Source: Leyella stercorea
GTDB taxonomy: Bacteria; Bacteroidota; Bacteroidia; Bacteroidales; Bacteroidaceae
Direction of reading: 5' to 3'
DNA length: 42,065 bases
Assembly: GCF_019052365.1 (NCBI RefSeq)
Contig: NZ_JAHQUY010000023.1
Span: forward strand, 1 to 42,065
A model generated the notes under the pieces. That model did not search any database and was not told the DNA's origin. It saw only the letters and a program-made list of their open reading frames with translations. Of this stretch, positions 24,711-31,854 are shown in pieces. Both the position numbers and the translations under genes were made by a program. Numbering within the stretch: position 1 is the first letter of the stretch; each line of letters starts with the position of its first letter.

Positions 24711-24914
24711 TTTGATGTTGTTGTGTTGAGATGTTGAGGTGGTGAGAGATGTTGAGGTGGTGAGATGGTGAGGTGGTGAGATGGTGAGGTGTTGAGATGG
24801 TGAGGTGTTGAGAGATGTTGTTGTGTTGAGATGTTGAGAGATGTACTATTGTCACCACATCACCACATCACCACAACAACATATCACCATCTCACCACCT
24901 CACCATCTCAACAC
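24711..24914. repeat. Mirror-arranged GGTGAGATGTTGAG / CTCACCATCT repeat, copy 4
   Basis: From 24711 to 24842 the plus strand is built of GATGTTGAGGTGGTGAGAT-like units. From about 24850 to 24914 it switches to the complement (CACCACATCACCACAACAAC, CACCATCTCACC). The two halves can pair over tens of bases, giving an imperfect hairpin between purE and ispG. Its right end includes the purE stop codon TGA (24908-24910). Only G, T and A occur in long parts of the first half. Confidence 0.8.
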
Positions 24915-25411
24915 TTGTATTCATACTTCACCTCAGCGAGCTCCTTGTTCGCCTTTTCTATCTTCTCTCCCAAGCCAGCCTTGTACTGAGCCATCTTTTC
25001 TGCGATGCCTTCGTCGCAGAGCGCAATCATCTCGCAAGCGAGGATGGCTGCGTTCATGGCTCCGTTCACGCCTACTGTTGCAACGGGTATTCCCGGGGGC
25101 ATCTGTATGATAGAGAGCATGGCGTCGAGACCGTCGAGCATACCCTTGATAGGTACGCCGATGACGGGCAGAGTGGTGCTTGCTGCGATAACGCCGGGCA
25201 GAGCTGCTGCCATGCCTGCTGCGGCAATGATTACCTTAACGCCACGCGCCTTTGCGCCCTTAGCGAAACTTTCTACTGCGTCCGGTGTGCGATGAGCAGA
25301 GAGGGCGTTCACTTCAAACGGCACCTGCATGTCGTTCAAGAACTTGCATGCCTTTTCCATAACGGGCAGGTCTGATGTGCTGCCCATGATGATGCTAACT
25401 AATGGAGTCAT
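24908..25411 (-). CDS. purE: N5-carboxyaminoimidazole ribonucleotide mutase PurE
   Basis: A 167-residue class I PurE, which moves the carboxyl group of N5-CAIR to make CAIR in purine synthesis. The phosphate-binding GSTSD (10-14) and SAHRTPD (38-44) with catalytic His40 are clear, as is the glycine/alanine-rich AAAGMAAALPGVIAA segment. Length is normal for the octameric bacterial enzyme. purK is not adjacent. The next gene upstream (PAP2-like) ends 22 bp away, so purE may be in a transcript with rpoN. The stop codon is part of the repeat that follows. Confidence 0.96.
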   Translation of the reverse strand: MTPLVSIIMGSTSDLPVMEKACKFLNDMQVPFEVNALSAHRTPDAVESFAKGAKARGVKVIIAAAGMAAALPGVIAASTTLPVIGVPIKGMLDGLDAMLSIIQMPPGIPVATVGVNGAMNAAILACEMIALCDEGIAEKMAQYKAGLGEKIEKANKELAEVKYEYKC

Positions 25412-25433
25412 AATATTTTATTGTTTTTTATTG

Positions 25434-26051
25434 TTATAATCCTAATATTATTACGAAGGCGATGAGCACGCCTACGCCGAAGCCCGCCGTCACTTGCGAA
25501 AGGGTGTGCTGTCGGAGTATTATGCGGCTGGTGCCGACGAGCCCTGAGAGCACGAGCGAGAAGCAGAGCCACGTGATGGGGTTGAACATGAAGATGAACG
25601 AGAAGGCGAGCAGAGCGCCCACCACGCCACCGATGGCTGCGGTGTGCGTCGATATCTTCCACCACACGTTTATCAGAGCGCACACTATCTGTATCACGAG
25701 TGCCGCCATGAGTATGTTGCCCATGAAGTGCGGAATGTTATACAGTCGCATTACGTAGAAGCATGCGTAGTAGCTCACTATCGAGAGCAGATAGGGCACC
25801 ACGCGGCGCTCCTTGCGGCTGAGCTGTATGAGAGTCCAGCCGTGGTAGTTGCGGTAGAGCTTGATGAGCATTGTGGGCATGAGAATGGTGAAGAAGTAGA
25901 CCATAGCGAGCACGCTCAGCTTGTACCCCCACGGCATCTGACTGAGATAACTGAACGTGAAGAGTACGGTCATCCCTACCAAAGACAGATAGAACGGGGT
26001 GAACACCGCGCTCAGGGCGCGGGCTGCGAGGATAATGTTCTTTTCTTTCAT
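25434..26051 (-). CDS. PAP2-like integral membrane protein
   Basis: A 205-residue protein with about six membrane helices. STHTAAIGG (about 134-142) sits where PAP2 phosphatases have PSGH, and SRIILRQHTLSQ near the C terminus matches the third motif SRxxxxxHxxxD except for the last Asp, which is Gln. The KxxxxxxRP motif is not obvious. It may therefore be a PAP2-fold protein with altered or lost activity on lipid phosphates. Its start lies 2 bp past the rpoN stop, so translation is likely coupled, and purE follows 22 bp after its end. Confidence 0.75.
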   Translation of the reverse strand: MKEKNIILAARALSAVFTPFYLSLVGMTVLFTFSYLSQMPWGYKLSVLAMVYFFTILMPTMLIKLYRNYHGWTLIQLSRKERRVVPYLLSIVSYYACFYVMRLYNIPHFMGNILMAALVIQIVCALINVWWKISTHTAAIGGVVGALLAFSFIFMFNPITWLCFSLVLSGLVGTSRIILRQHTLSQVTAGFGVGVLIAFVIILGL

Positions 26052-26053
26052 AA

Positions 26054-27631
26054 TTAGTTCTTTCTCATTCTTGCCACCGGTATGCCCAGTTGCTCGCGAT
26101 ACTTCGCCACGGTGCGTCGTGCGATGGGGTAGCCGAGCTTCACGAGCGCCTCTCTGAGAGCGTCGTCGCTGAGCGGTTTCGCCTTGTCTTCCTTGTCGAC
26201 GAGTTCTTTCAGCGCAATCTTTATCTTGCGTGTAGACATCTCCTCGCCGTCTTCGTTGGTGTAACCGTCGCTGAAGAAGAAGCGCAGCGGGTAAGTTCCC
26301 CAGTTGGTCTGCGCGTACTTCACGTTGCTGACGCGCGATATTGTGCTTATGTCGAGTCCCGTGCGGTCGGCGATGTTCTTCAGAATCATCGGCTTGAGGT
26401 CAGCCTCGTCGCCGTCCTGGAAGAACTTGCGTTGCCAGTCGATGATAGCCTGCATGGTGAGCGTGAGCGTGCGGTAGCGCTGCTTTATCGCTTCTATGTA
26501 TCCCATTGCGCGCTCCACCTTCTGCTTTGCATAGAGCAGCGCTTCCTTTTCGCGGCGCGACATCTTCTCCTTGTTGTTGCGATAGGTCTCCATGAGTTCG
26601 CTGAACGACGAGGAGACGCGCAGCTCCGGTATGTTTCCGTTGTTTATGTAGAACGACACGTTGCCGTTGTCGTCGGTGTCGATGATGAAGTCGGGCGTAA
26701 TCTGCTGCACGTTTCTGCCCTCGGTCTCGCCGAGCGAAGCGCCCGGTTTGGGGTTGAGTCGGCGCAGCTCCTCCAGCACGCGCTGTCCGGTATGCTCGTC
26801 CACGCCCAGCAGCTGCGGAAGCTTCTCGAAGTGCTTCTTCGCGAAGTCGTTGAAGTGCTTCTTTACGACTGTCGTCATCAGCTGTTTCATTCTGTCGTCG
26901 GGTCGGCGTTCTATCTGTAGCAGCAGACACTCCTGCAGCGAGTGCGCTCCGATGCCAGCCGGGTCGAAGGTCTGCAGGATTCCGATTATGCGGTCGATGT
27001 CCTCCACGTCGCAGTAGACGCCCTGATAGATAGCCAGTTCGTCACATATCGACTGGCTGTCCTTGCGCAGCAATCCGTCGCTGTCGAGCGACCCGATGAT
27101 GTATTCCATTATCTTCTGGTCGTTCTCCGAGAGGTCTATCTCGCCCATCTGCTCCTTCAGCTTGTCGTAAAACGAGCGCGTGTCGCCGTATACCATCTCC
27201 TCGTAGTCGGCAGAATCGGCACCGTAGGCTCCGGTGTAAGCCGCCGTAGGCATGTCTTCGTCGGAACCGGTCATACGGTCGAGCGCATTGTTCAGCGCCG
27301 ACTCGCGTTCCTCTCGCTCTGTGTGAGCGGCGAAGGCGTCCGCCTCGGTGTCCACCTCGTCCATGTCGCTGCCGTTGCTTTCGCCGCCGTTGCGACTGTC
27401 GTTGTCTGAAGAGGAAGCGTATGCGGGGCTGTCGTTGCTGTCGTATGAGGTGTTCGAGTCGTAGATGTCGTCGTCTGCCTTCACGAGCGCAGGGTTGTCG
27501 TCGAGCTCCGCGTTCACGTTTTCTTCAAGCTCCGTGACGGGCATCTCGAGCATGTGCACCTGCAGCATCTGCTGTTGCGTCAGGCGCTGCAACTGCTGCT
27601 GCTTCTGTTCCTGGGTTTGTATTAGTTTCAT
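26054..27631 (-). CDS. rpoN: RNA polymerase sigma-54 factor RpoN
   Basis: A 525-residue sigma-54. Region I is the glutamine-rich N terminus (MKLIQTQEQKQQQLQRLTQQ, 1-20) with the leucine-rich LEMPVTELEENVNAEL that contacts core and activator. Region II is a long acidic linker (about 50-140, rich in Asp, Ser and Asn). Region III ends in the RpoN box ARRTVAKYRE (504-513) that reads the -24 element. All parts needed for activity are present. No sigma-54-dependent activator (AAA+ enhancer-binding protein) is in the window. Two bases separate it from the PAP2-like gene downstream; TAAGCC repeats separate it from the gene upstream. Confidence 0.97.
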   Translation of the reverse strand: MKLIQTQEQKQQQLQRLTQQQMLQVHMLEMPVTELEENVNAELDDNPALVKADDDIYDSNTSYDSNDSPAYASSSDNDSRNGGESNGSDMDEVDTEADAFAAHTEREERESALNNALDRMTGSDEDMPTAAYTGAYGADSADYEEMVYGDTRSFYDKLKEQMGEIDLSENDQKIMEYIIGSLDSDGLLRKDSQSICDELAIYQGVYCDVEDIDRIIGILQTFDPAGIGAHSLQECLLLQIERRPDDRMKQLMTTVVKKHFNDFAKKHFEKLPQLLGVDEHTGQRVLEELRRLNPKPGASLGETEGRNVQQITPDFIIDTDDNGNVSFYINNGNIPELRVSSSFSELMETYRNNKEKMSRREKEALLYAKQKVERAMGYIEAIKQRYRTLTLTMQAIIDWQRKFFQDGDEADLKPMILKNIADRTGLDISTISRVSNVKYAQTNWGTYPLRFFFSDGYTNEDGEEMSTRKIKIALKELVDKEDKAKPLSDDALREALVKLGYPIARRTVAKYREQLGIPVARMRKN

Positions 27632-27644
27632 AATATTTCTGGTG

Positions 27645-27835
27645 GCGTTTAGGCCTTTCTAAGCCTCTTTAGGCCTTTCTAAGCCATTGTTGACTAAGCC
27701 TTTTTAGGCGGCGTTTAAGCCTTCCTAAGCCTCTTTAAGCCTTTCTAAGCCTTTGAAAATTCAAAACTGAATAATTCCTAATTGCGGCGCAGCCGCAACA
27801 ATTCAAAATTCAAAATTCAAAATTCAAAACTCTTC
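27645..27835. repeat. TAAGCC/AGGCC repeat plus CAAAATT repeats, copy 2
   Basis: From 27645 to 27754, short direct and inverted copies of AGGCCTTTCTAAGCC, then from 27756 to 27835 repeats of AATTCAAAATTCAAAA with a small GCGGCGCAGCCGC palindrome between. Same two-part make-up as 9565-9669. It occupies the gap between rpoN and the unknown gene 27849-28505. Confidence 0.8.
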
Positions 27836-27848
27836 CGAGCCGTTCGGC

Positions 27849-28505
27849 TTAGGCGCAGCCTTTGAAGTACTCCTTTAGCCTCTCCACAGTAGTGGTGAGC
27901 ACCTCGGGTGCTTCGTTGCTGTATCTCTGCCAAACCAGCTTCGCCTCGTCGTTGAGGGGCGAGTGGGGCAGCGGTTCGCGTTTCAGAATGGGGTCGAATG
28001 TCTGGTATATCTTCAGCACATCTACCACCTCTTCGGGCTTCAAGCCCAACAGACGCGCCATATCCTGCACCTCCGGCGTCTCGCTCACCATAGTGTTCGT
28101 CATCAGCTGGAAGTAGAGGCTGAGGATGATGGTGAGCATCACCGGCGTCAGCTTCTGTTCGGCGTCGATAGGCAGATAGTCGTGCTCGAAGGGCAGCGTC
28201 ATATCCATGCCGCTGTAGAAGGCGTTGCCGAAGCCGAACCCCGCCATCTGCCTGAGCCGCTTCACGTCGCGTGCCAGTCGGCGTGGGTTTTCGGCGTACG
28301 TGTCCCATAGACGTTGCAGCGAAGGCGTGGCGTGCTCTTCGAGCGCCACCATCTGCTCCTGCAGCGTCTTCGGCGGAATATGCAGCTCGAGCGCCAGATC
28401 TACCACGGGGCGCGAGTATTCCGACTTAACGCCTGCCGGACTCTTCTGGTAGAGCTGCACGATAAGCAGCCAGTAGTCGTCTGTCCAAAGAGGATGAATT
28501 GCCAT
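27849..28505 (-). CDS. Uncharacterised helical cytosolic protein
   Basis: A 218-residue protein I do not recognise. There is no signal peptide or membrane helix. It is mainly helical, with a PPEVVDVL-type turn-helix near the middle (LGLKPEEVVDVLKIYQTFDP, about 153-172) and an early segment VVDLALELHIPPKTLQEQM (about 34-52) whose helix-turn-helix look could mean DNA binding. That is only an impression. A candidate -7 element lies 34 bp upstream. It precedes rpoN on the same strand, but 217 bp of repeats lie between, so a shared transcript is doubtful. A conserved Bacteroidales protein of unknown function is my best description. Confidence 0.75.
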   Translation of the reverse strand: MAIHPLWTDDYWLLIVQLYQKSPAGVKSEYSRPVVDLALELHIPPKTLQEQMVALEEHATPSLQRLWDTYAENPRRLARDVKRLRQMAGFGFGNAFYSGMDMTLPFEHDYLPIDAEQKLTPVMLTIILSLYFQLMTNTMVSETPEVQDMARLLGLKPEEVVDVLKIYQTFDPILKREPLPHSPLNDEAKLVWQRYSNEAPEVLTTTVERLKEYFKGCA

Positions 28506-28538
28506 ATATTATATTAATAATGTATTGTTTAATGCTTG

Positions 28539-28546
28539 CAAAGTTA
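28539..28546 (-). promoter_or_regulatory. Candidate -7 element for the uncharacterised helical protein gene
   Basis: The minus strand reads TAACTTTG, 34 bp before the start codon; identical to the elements before miaB and leuS. Confidence 0.45.
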
Positions 28547-28758
28547 CAGAAAGTCTTGCACATAAGGGCACGCCCGCCATACTTTTTTTGTGCAGGAGTA
28601 AAGAGTTGTTAAGGTGTTTTATGGTGCTCTGAGCGCTTTTCGGGGACTGTTTCCAGTAAAATCGCAGTTTTTCTTGCAATTTTACAGCATAAAAAGTCAG
28701 TTTGGTTGAATTTTTTAAAAAATTATTGCAAAACATTATCGAATTGCAATTTATTTTG

Positions 28759-28766
28759 TACTTTTG
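28759..28766 (+). promoter_or_regulatory. Candidate -7 element for the secreted protein gene
   Basis: TACTTTTG on the plus strand matches TAnnTTTG and equals the element at 6424-6431. It lies 28 bp before the start codon at 28795. No TTTG at the right distance upstream. Confidence 0.5.
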
Positions 28767-28794
28767 CGGTTAGTAATTTTAAAACTTATAGACT

Positions 28795-29697
28795 ATGAAG
28801 AAAACTTTACTCTCATTGGCAGCAATGTTGCTGCTCGCAGGTGGTGCTTCGGCACAGACAGCAAAGTCGGCTGCAGTTTATACTGACAAGGTAGACGCAA
28901 CTCCGGTTAGCGTTGTAAAGAAGGCAAAGGCTCCTATGATGAAGGAGGGAGAAGCTAAGTATGTGACTCTTGGCTTCGAAGGTTCAGCAAATCCTGCTAT
29001 GGTTTGGGGTCCGTACAATTGGACTTCAGCAAGTATGATTCTTTCTGCACAGAACAATGGTGATAACTTTGATTTCTCTGAATTGGCAGGTTACAAGATC
29101 GTAGGTCTTAACTTCGCTGTTGTAGGTTCTATGGGTGAAGAAGCTGGTATTTTAGGTCTTATATTCCAAGATGAAAATAGCGAGCCTGTGCAGTTGGGCG
29201 CAATGGTTGAAGAGGGTTCTTATGATATTTGTGATTTTAATCAGCAAACAGGTGAGTTGGGCTTGGTATGGAATTCACTTCTTTTTGCAAATCAGTATGA
29301 AATCACTGGTGAAGAGTTAGCTTTCTACTATGGTTTCGGATACACACCGACTGGTGGCAACGGCAAGTCGTTGGATGACACTCCTTTCCTCTTGGGTAAG
29401 AGCTCAGATAAGGGCGTAGATGGTATGTGCATGGTTTACGGTCAGCCGGATGCAAGTAGTAAAGAGGGTATGTACACTCTGAACAAAAAAACGGATAAAG
29501 AAGGATACTGCCCTTGCATGCAGCTCATCCTCGAGAATCCGAATGGCGAGACCGTTATCCTCGGTCTGAATGGTTCTGACAAGCCGGTTGCTGTTCAGTA
29601 CTTCTCACTCGACGGCAAGAAGCTCTCTGCTCCTCAGAAGGGCATCAACGTTGTTAAGATGAGCGACGGCACATCTAAGAAGGTGCTTGTTAAGTAA
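28795..29697 (+). CDS. Secreted protein with C-terminal sorting-like domain
   Basis: A 300-residue exported protein of unknown function. Residues 1-20 are a signal peptide (MKKTLLSLAAMLLLAGGASA-Q). The middle (50-250) is beta-rich with many Gly, Asn and aromatic residues (YNWTSASMILSAQNN, YYGFGYTPTGGNG), suggesting a carbohydrate- or surface-binding sandwich. The last 40 residues (VQYFSLDGKKLSAPQKGINV then a basic KKVLVK end) have the pattern of C-terminal domains in Prevotella secreted proteins, similar to type IX secretion signals. Its codon use is less GC-ended than that of neighbouring housekeeping genes. It is a plus-strand single gene with its own terminator. Confidence 0.8.
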   Translation: MKKTLLSLAAMLLLAGGASAQTAKSAAVYTDKVDATPVSVVKKAKAPMMKEGEAKYVTLGFEGSANPAMVWGPYNWTSASMILSAQNNGDNFDFSELAGYKIVGLNFAVVGSMGEEAGILGLIFQDENSEPVQLGAMVEEGSYDICDFNQQTGELGLVWNSLLFANQYEITGEELAFYYGFGYTPTGGNGKSLDDTPFLLGKSSDKGVDGMCMVYGQPDASSKEGMYTLNKKTDKEGYCPCMQLILENPNGETVILGLNGSDKPVAVQYFSLDGKKLSAPQKGINVVKMSDGTSKKVLVK

Positions 29698-29723
29698 ATA
29701 TCGGAAAAACATATATAAAATGG

Positions 29724-29762
29724 AAATCCCAACAGAGGGCTGCCTCTGTTGGGATTTTTTTT
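29724..29762 (+). terminator. Intrinsic terminator of the secreted protein gene
   Basis: A perfect 15-bp stem (29724-29738 with 29743-29757, AAATCCCAACAGAGG and complement), a 4-base loop and a T-run to 29762. It lies 26 bp past the stop codon. Confidence 0.95.
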
Positions 29763-29955
29763 AGGGGGTGCACTTGTCTCAAGTGCACCAACCGCGCAGA
29801 AATGCATCGTTTACTTTGTTGGTGCAGCAGAGACTGCTGCACCCCCTGGAAGTGCACCAACCGCGCAGAAATGCACCATTTACTTTGTTGGTGCAGCAGA
29901 GACTGCTGCACCCCCTGGAAGGCACCAACCGCGCAAGCACTGCACCAACCGAGCT
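29763..29955. repeat. GGTGCACTT family cluster with a 69-bp tandem duplication, copy 4
   Basis: After AGGGGGTGCACTTGTCTC the sequence holds two 69-bp units (29782-29850 and 29851-29919), each from AGTGCACCAACCGCGCAG to GCACCCCCTGGA, differing at about three bases. A truncated third unit follows. Each unit carries the palindrome GGTGCAGCAG...CTGCTGCACC. The remaining gap up to 30136 holds GCGGGCTGAAAGCCC and a TTTTACCGGACAGCAA string but no gene. Confidence 0.85.
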
Positions 29956-30039
29956 AACCATAAGAGGTTATGTTGAGGTATGTGGGGGATGTGTCAAAAC
30001 TCAATTAACGCGGGCTGAAAGCCCAACATCACATTTTTA

Positions 30040-30056
30040 GTTTTACCGGACAGCAA
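30040..30056. repeat. GTTTTACCGGACAGCAA repeat (second copy at 35132-35148)
   Basis: The 17-mer AGTTTTACCGGACAGCAA with its first base recurs exactly at 35131-35148. In both places a run of A or T follows within ten bases and a GGTGCACTT-family repeat lies nearby, so the two may travel together. Function unknown. Confidence 0.6.
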
Positions 30057-30136
30057 CAGATTTTTTTTGTGCTTGCTTGTGAAGGTTTTATTGAACCATT
30101 GGTTTTGGGGATGTGCAAAACTCGCTATGGTTGTAT

Positions 30137-30769
30137 TTATTTGAGGTATTCGGCGAGCTTCGCAACGGCGCGTGCTCGGTGCGAGATGCCGTTCTTGATG
30201 TCCATGCCGAGTTGTGCGAACGACTCCTCGTAGCCTTCGGGCACGAAGATAGGGTCGTAGCCGAAGCCCTCTGTGCCCTGCTTCTCGCGCGATATGGTGC
30301 CGCGCACGATGCCCTCGAAGAGCGTGTAGTCGGCAACGTCGCTGCGGCGTGCGAGAGCTATCACGGTGCGGAACTGCGCACGGCGGTCGTTGCTGTCGCC
30401 CAAGCGTGCGAGCAGCTTCTGCATGTTGGCTTCAGAGTTGTGGTCGGTGCCTTCGGCGTAGCGTGCCGAGTGGACGCCCGGTTCGCCTCCAAGCTCGGGC
30501 ACTTCGAGGCCCGTGTCGTCGGCGAAGCAGTCATAGCCGTAGTTGTCTACTACGTAGCGCGCCTTCTGAATGGCGTTGCCCTCAAGCGTGTTGGCTGTTT
30601 CGGGTATGTCTGCGTGGCAGTTGATGTCTTCGAGCGAGAGCACGTCGAAGCGGTCGCCGAGTATGGCGCGTATCTCCGAGAGCTTGTGCTTGTTGTTGGT
30701 GGCGAAGACTATAGCCCCACCCCGTCCCTCCCCGTCGGGGAGGGTGTATGATTGCTGTGAATTGTTCAT
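30137..30769 (-). CDS. rdgB: RdgB/HAM1-family non-canonical purine NTP pyrophosphatase
   Basis: A 210-residue enzyme that removes ITP, dITP and XTP from the nucleotide pool. The family start [14 protein letters not shown] (20-33), the [12 protein letters not shown] loop and the [19 protein letters not shown] block are all present, so the enzyme should be active. Odd feature: family members usually begin one to five residues before IVFATNN, while here about 18 residues come first ([19 protein letters not shown]). The segment [12 protein letters not shown] is encoded by a C/G-rich palindromic repeat at 30713-30745, and the start codon itself lies in repeat-derived DNA. No internal Met is available close to IVFATNN, so the repeat appears to supply the start. 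Confidence 0.93.
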   Translation of the reverse strand: MNNSQQSYTLPDGEGRGGAIVFATNNKHKLSEIRAILGDRFDVLSLEDINCHADIPETANTLEGNAIQKARYVVDNYGYDCFADDTGLEVPELGGEPGVHSARYAEGTDHNSEANMQKLLARLGDSNDRRAQFRTVIALARRSDVADYTLFEGIVRGTISREKQGTEGFGYDPIFVPEGYEESFAQLGMDIKNGISHRARAVAKLAEYLK

Positions 30770-30925
30770 TGTTGTTTTTTTAATAAGCTTTTCTAAGCCT
30801 TCTTAGGCCTTTCTAAGCCTTTGCTGACTGCTGACTAAGCCTTTCTAAGCCTCTTTAGGCCTTCCTAAGCCTTTGCTGACTAAGCCTTCCTTAGCCCTCC
30901 CCGACGGGGAGGGTTGGGAGGGGCT
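30713..30925. repeat. C/G-rich palindromes as inverted ends of a 213-bp block joining rdgB and yitT-like gene
   Basis: Copy A (30713-30745) and copy B (30893-30925) are 33-bp elements in opposite orientation sharing CCCTCCCCGACGGGGAGGG and GGGGCT. Between them are TAAGCCTTTC-family repeats (about 30785-30892). A is translated inside rdgB (as LPDGEGRGG) and B is translated at the C terminus of the YitT-family protein (as SPSQPSPSGRA). The block thus spans the first 19 codons of rdgB, the gap and the last 27 codons of the neighbour. Confidence 0.85.
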
Positions 30926-31840
30926 CTTTACCTTAACCTTTATCTGGTCGAATCCCTCGCCGTAGACGCCGATGACGCTGCTCTGCGACACGAAGGCGCG
31001 TGGGTCTATCATCTTGATGAGGCGGAAGATGAGCACCGACTCGCTCTTCTTGGCGAGCAGACATATCACCTTCATCTCCTTACCCGTATACCATCCGTGA
31101 CCGTCGAGGATAGTGAGCGTGTGGTCGGTCTTCTTCGTTATGGCGCTTGCTATCTCCTGATACTTGTGCGAGAAAATCATGAACTGCACCGACTGCCGTT
31201 GCACGCTCATCACGTAGTCGAGCATGGTACACTCGATGACCATCGTACACAGACCGAACACCACCATCTGACAGCGCTGCGGGAACGGACCGAAAGAGTC
31301 GATGGCGAGACAGCTGCCGATGATGACGAGGTCGACCATGATGAGACCCTTGCCGAGCGACACATTATAGTGTTTGTTCACTACGGCAGCGATGATGTCT
31401 GTTCCACCCGTGCTGCCGTTGTTCAGGAACACTATCGCCAGTGACGTGCCCGTGAGCATACATCCGATGATGAGCGACATGAAGTCGTTGCCTTCGCCCA
31501 TGAGCTTGTAGAAGGTGCCGTCGGGCATCTCCACAATCTTCTGCGCCAAGTCGAGCATCACGGTTATGGCTATCGTGGCATAGATGGTTTTGGCAAGGAA
31601 CTTTATTCCAAGCTCCTTCAGAGCCGCCACGATGAGCACGGCGTTGATGATGAAAAATGTCCATTGAACTGGAAATTTAGTGGCATAGAACACGATGGCT
31701 CCGATACCGGCGATGCCTCCGGTTACAATTTCGTATGGTAGTAGGAAAACTGTGAAGCCGAAGGTGTAAAGCATCAAGCCGAGGGTGATGTTGAAATAGT
31801 CCTTTGCTTCTTGCCAGATAATTTTGCGGTCGATGGTCAT
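30845..31840 (-). CDS. YitT-family membrane protein (DUF161 plus DUF2179) with repeat-derived tail
   Basis: A 331-residue protein. It has about five to six membrane helices in residues 12-190 (GLMLYTFGFTVFLLPYEIVTGG, GGTDIIAAVVNKH) and then a soluble DUF2179 domain (about 215-300). Members of this family are widespread inner-membrane proteins without a proven substrate. The natural end is near GEGFDQIKVK. The last 27 or so residues are encoded by a palindromic repeat (SPSQPSPSGRAK) and by TAAGCC repeats (EGLVSKGLGRPKEA) and are probably unstructured. The gene lies 14 bp after leuS, so it is cotranscribed with it, and rdgB follows. Confidence 0.9.
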   Translation of the reverse strand: MTIDRKIIWQEAKDYFNITLGLMLYTFGFTVFLLPYEIVTGGIAGIGAIVFYATKFPVQWTFFIINAVLIVAALKELGIKFLAKTIYATIAITVMLDLAQKIVEMPDGTFYKLMGEGNDFMSLIIGCMLTGTSLAIVFLNNGSTGGTDIIAAVVNKHYNVSLGKGLIMVDLVIIGSCLAIDSFGPFPQRCQMVVFGLCTMVIECTMLDYVMSVQRQSVQFMIFSHKYQEIASAITKKTDHTLTILDGHGWYTGKEMKVICLLAKKSESVLIFRLIKMIDPRAFVSQSSVIGVYGEGFDQIKVKVKSPSQPSPSGRAKEGLVSKGLGRPKEA

Positions 31841-31854
31841 AGGATTTATATTTG

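Noticed and set aside
24711..24914. CRISPR array
   Set aside because: Units are about 10-20 bases without distinct spacers and reverse orientation midway; no cas gene is near.
28795..29697. Outer-membrane barrel or lipoprotein
   Set aside because: The signal peptide ends in AXA without a lipobox cysteine and the C terminus is basic (KVLVK), not the aromatic end of a barrel.
29763..29955. CRISPR-like array or phage attachment site
   Set aside because: The 69-bp units are adjacent without spacers, and no integrase or tRNA is present.
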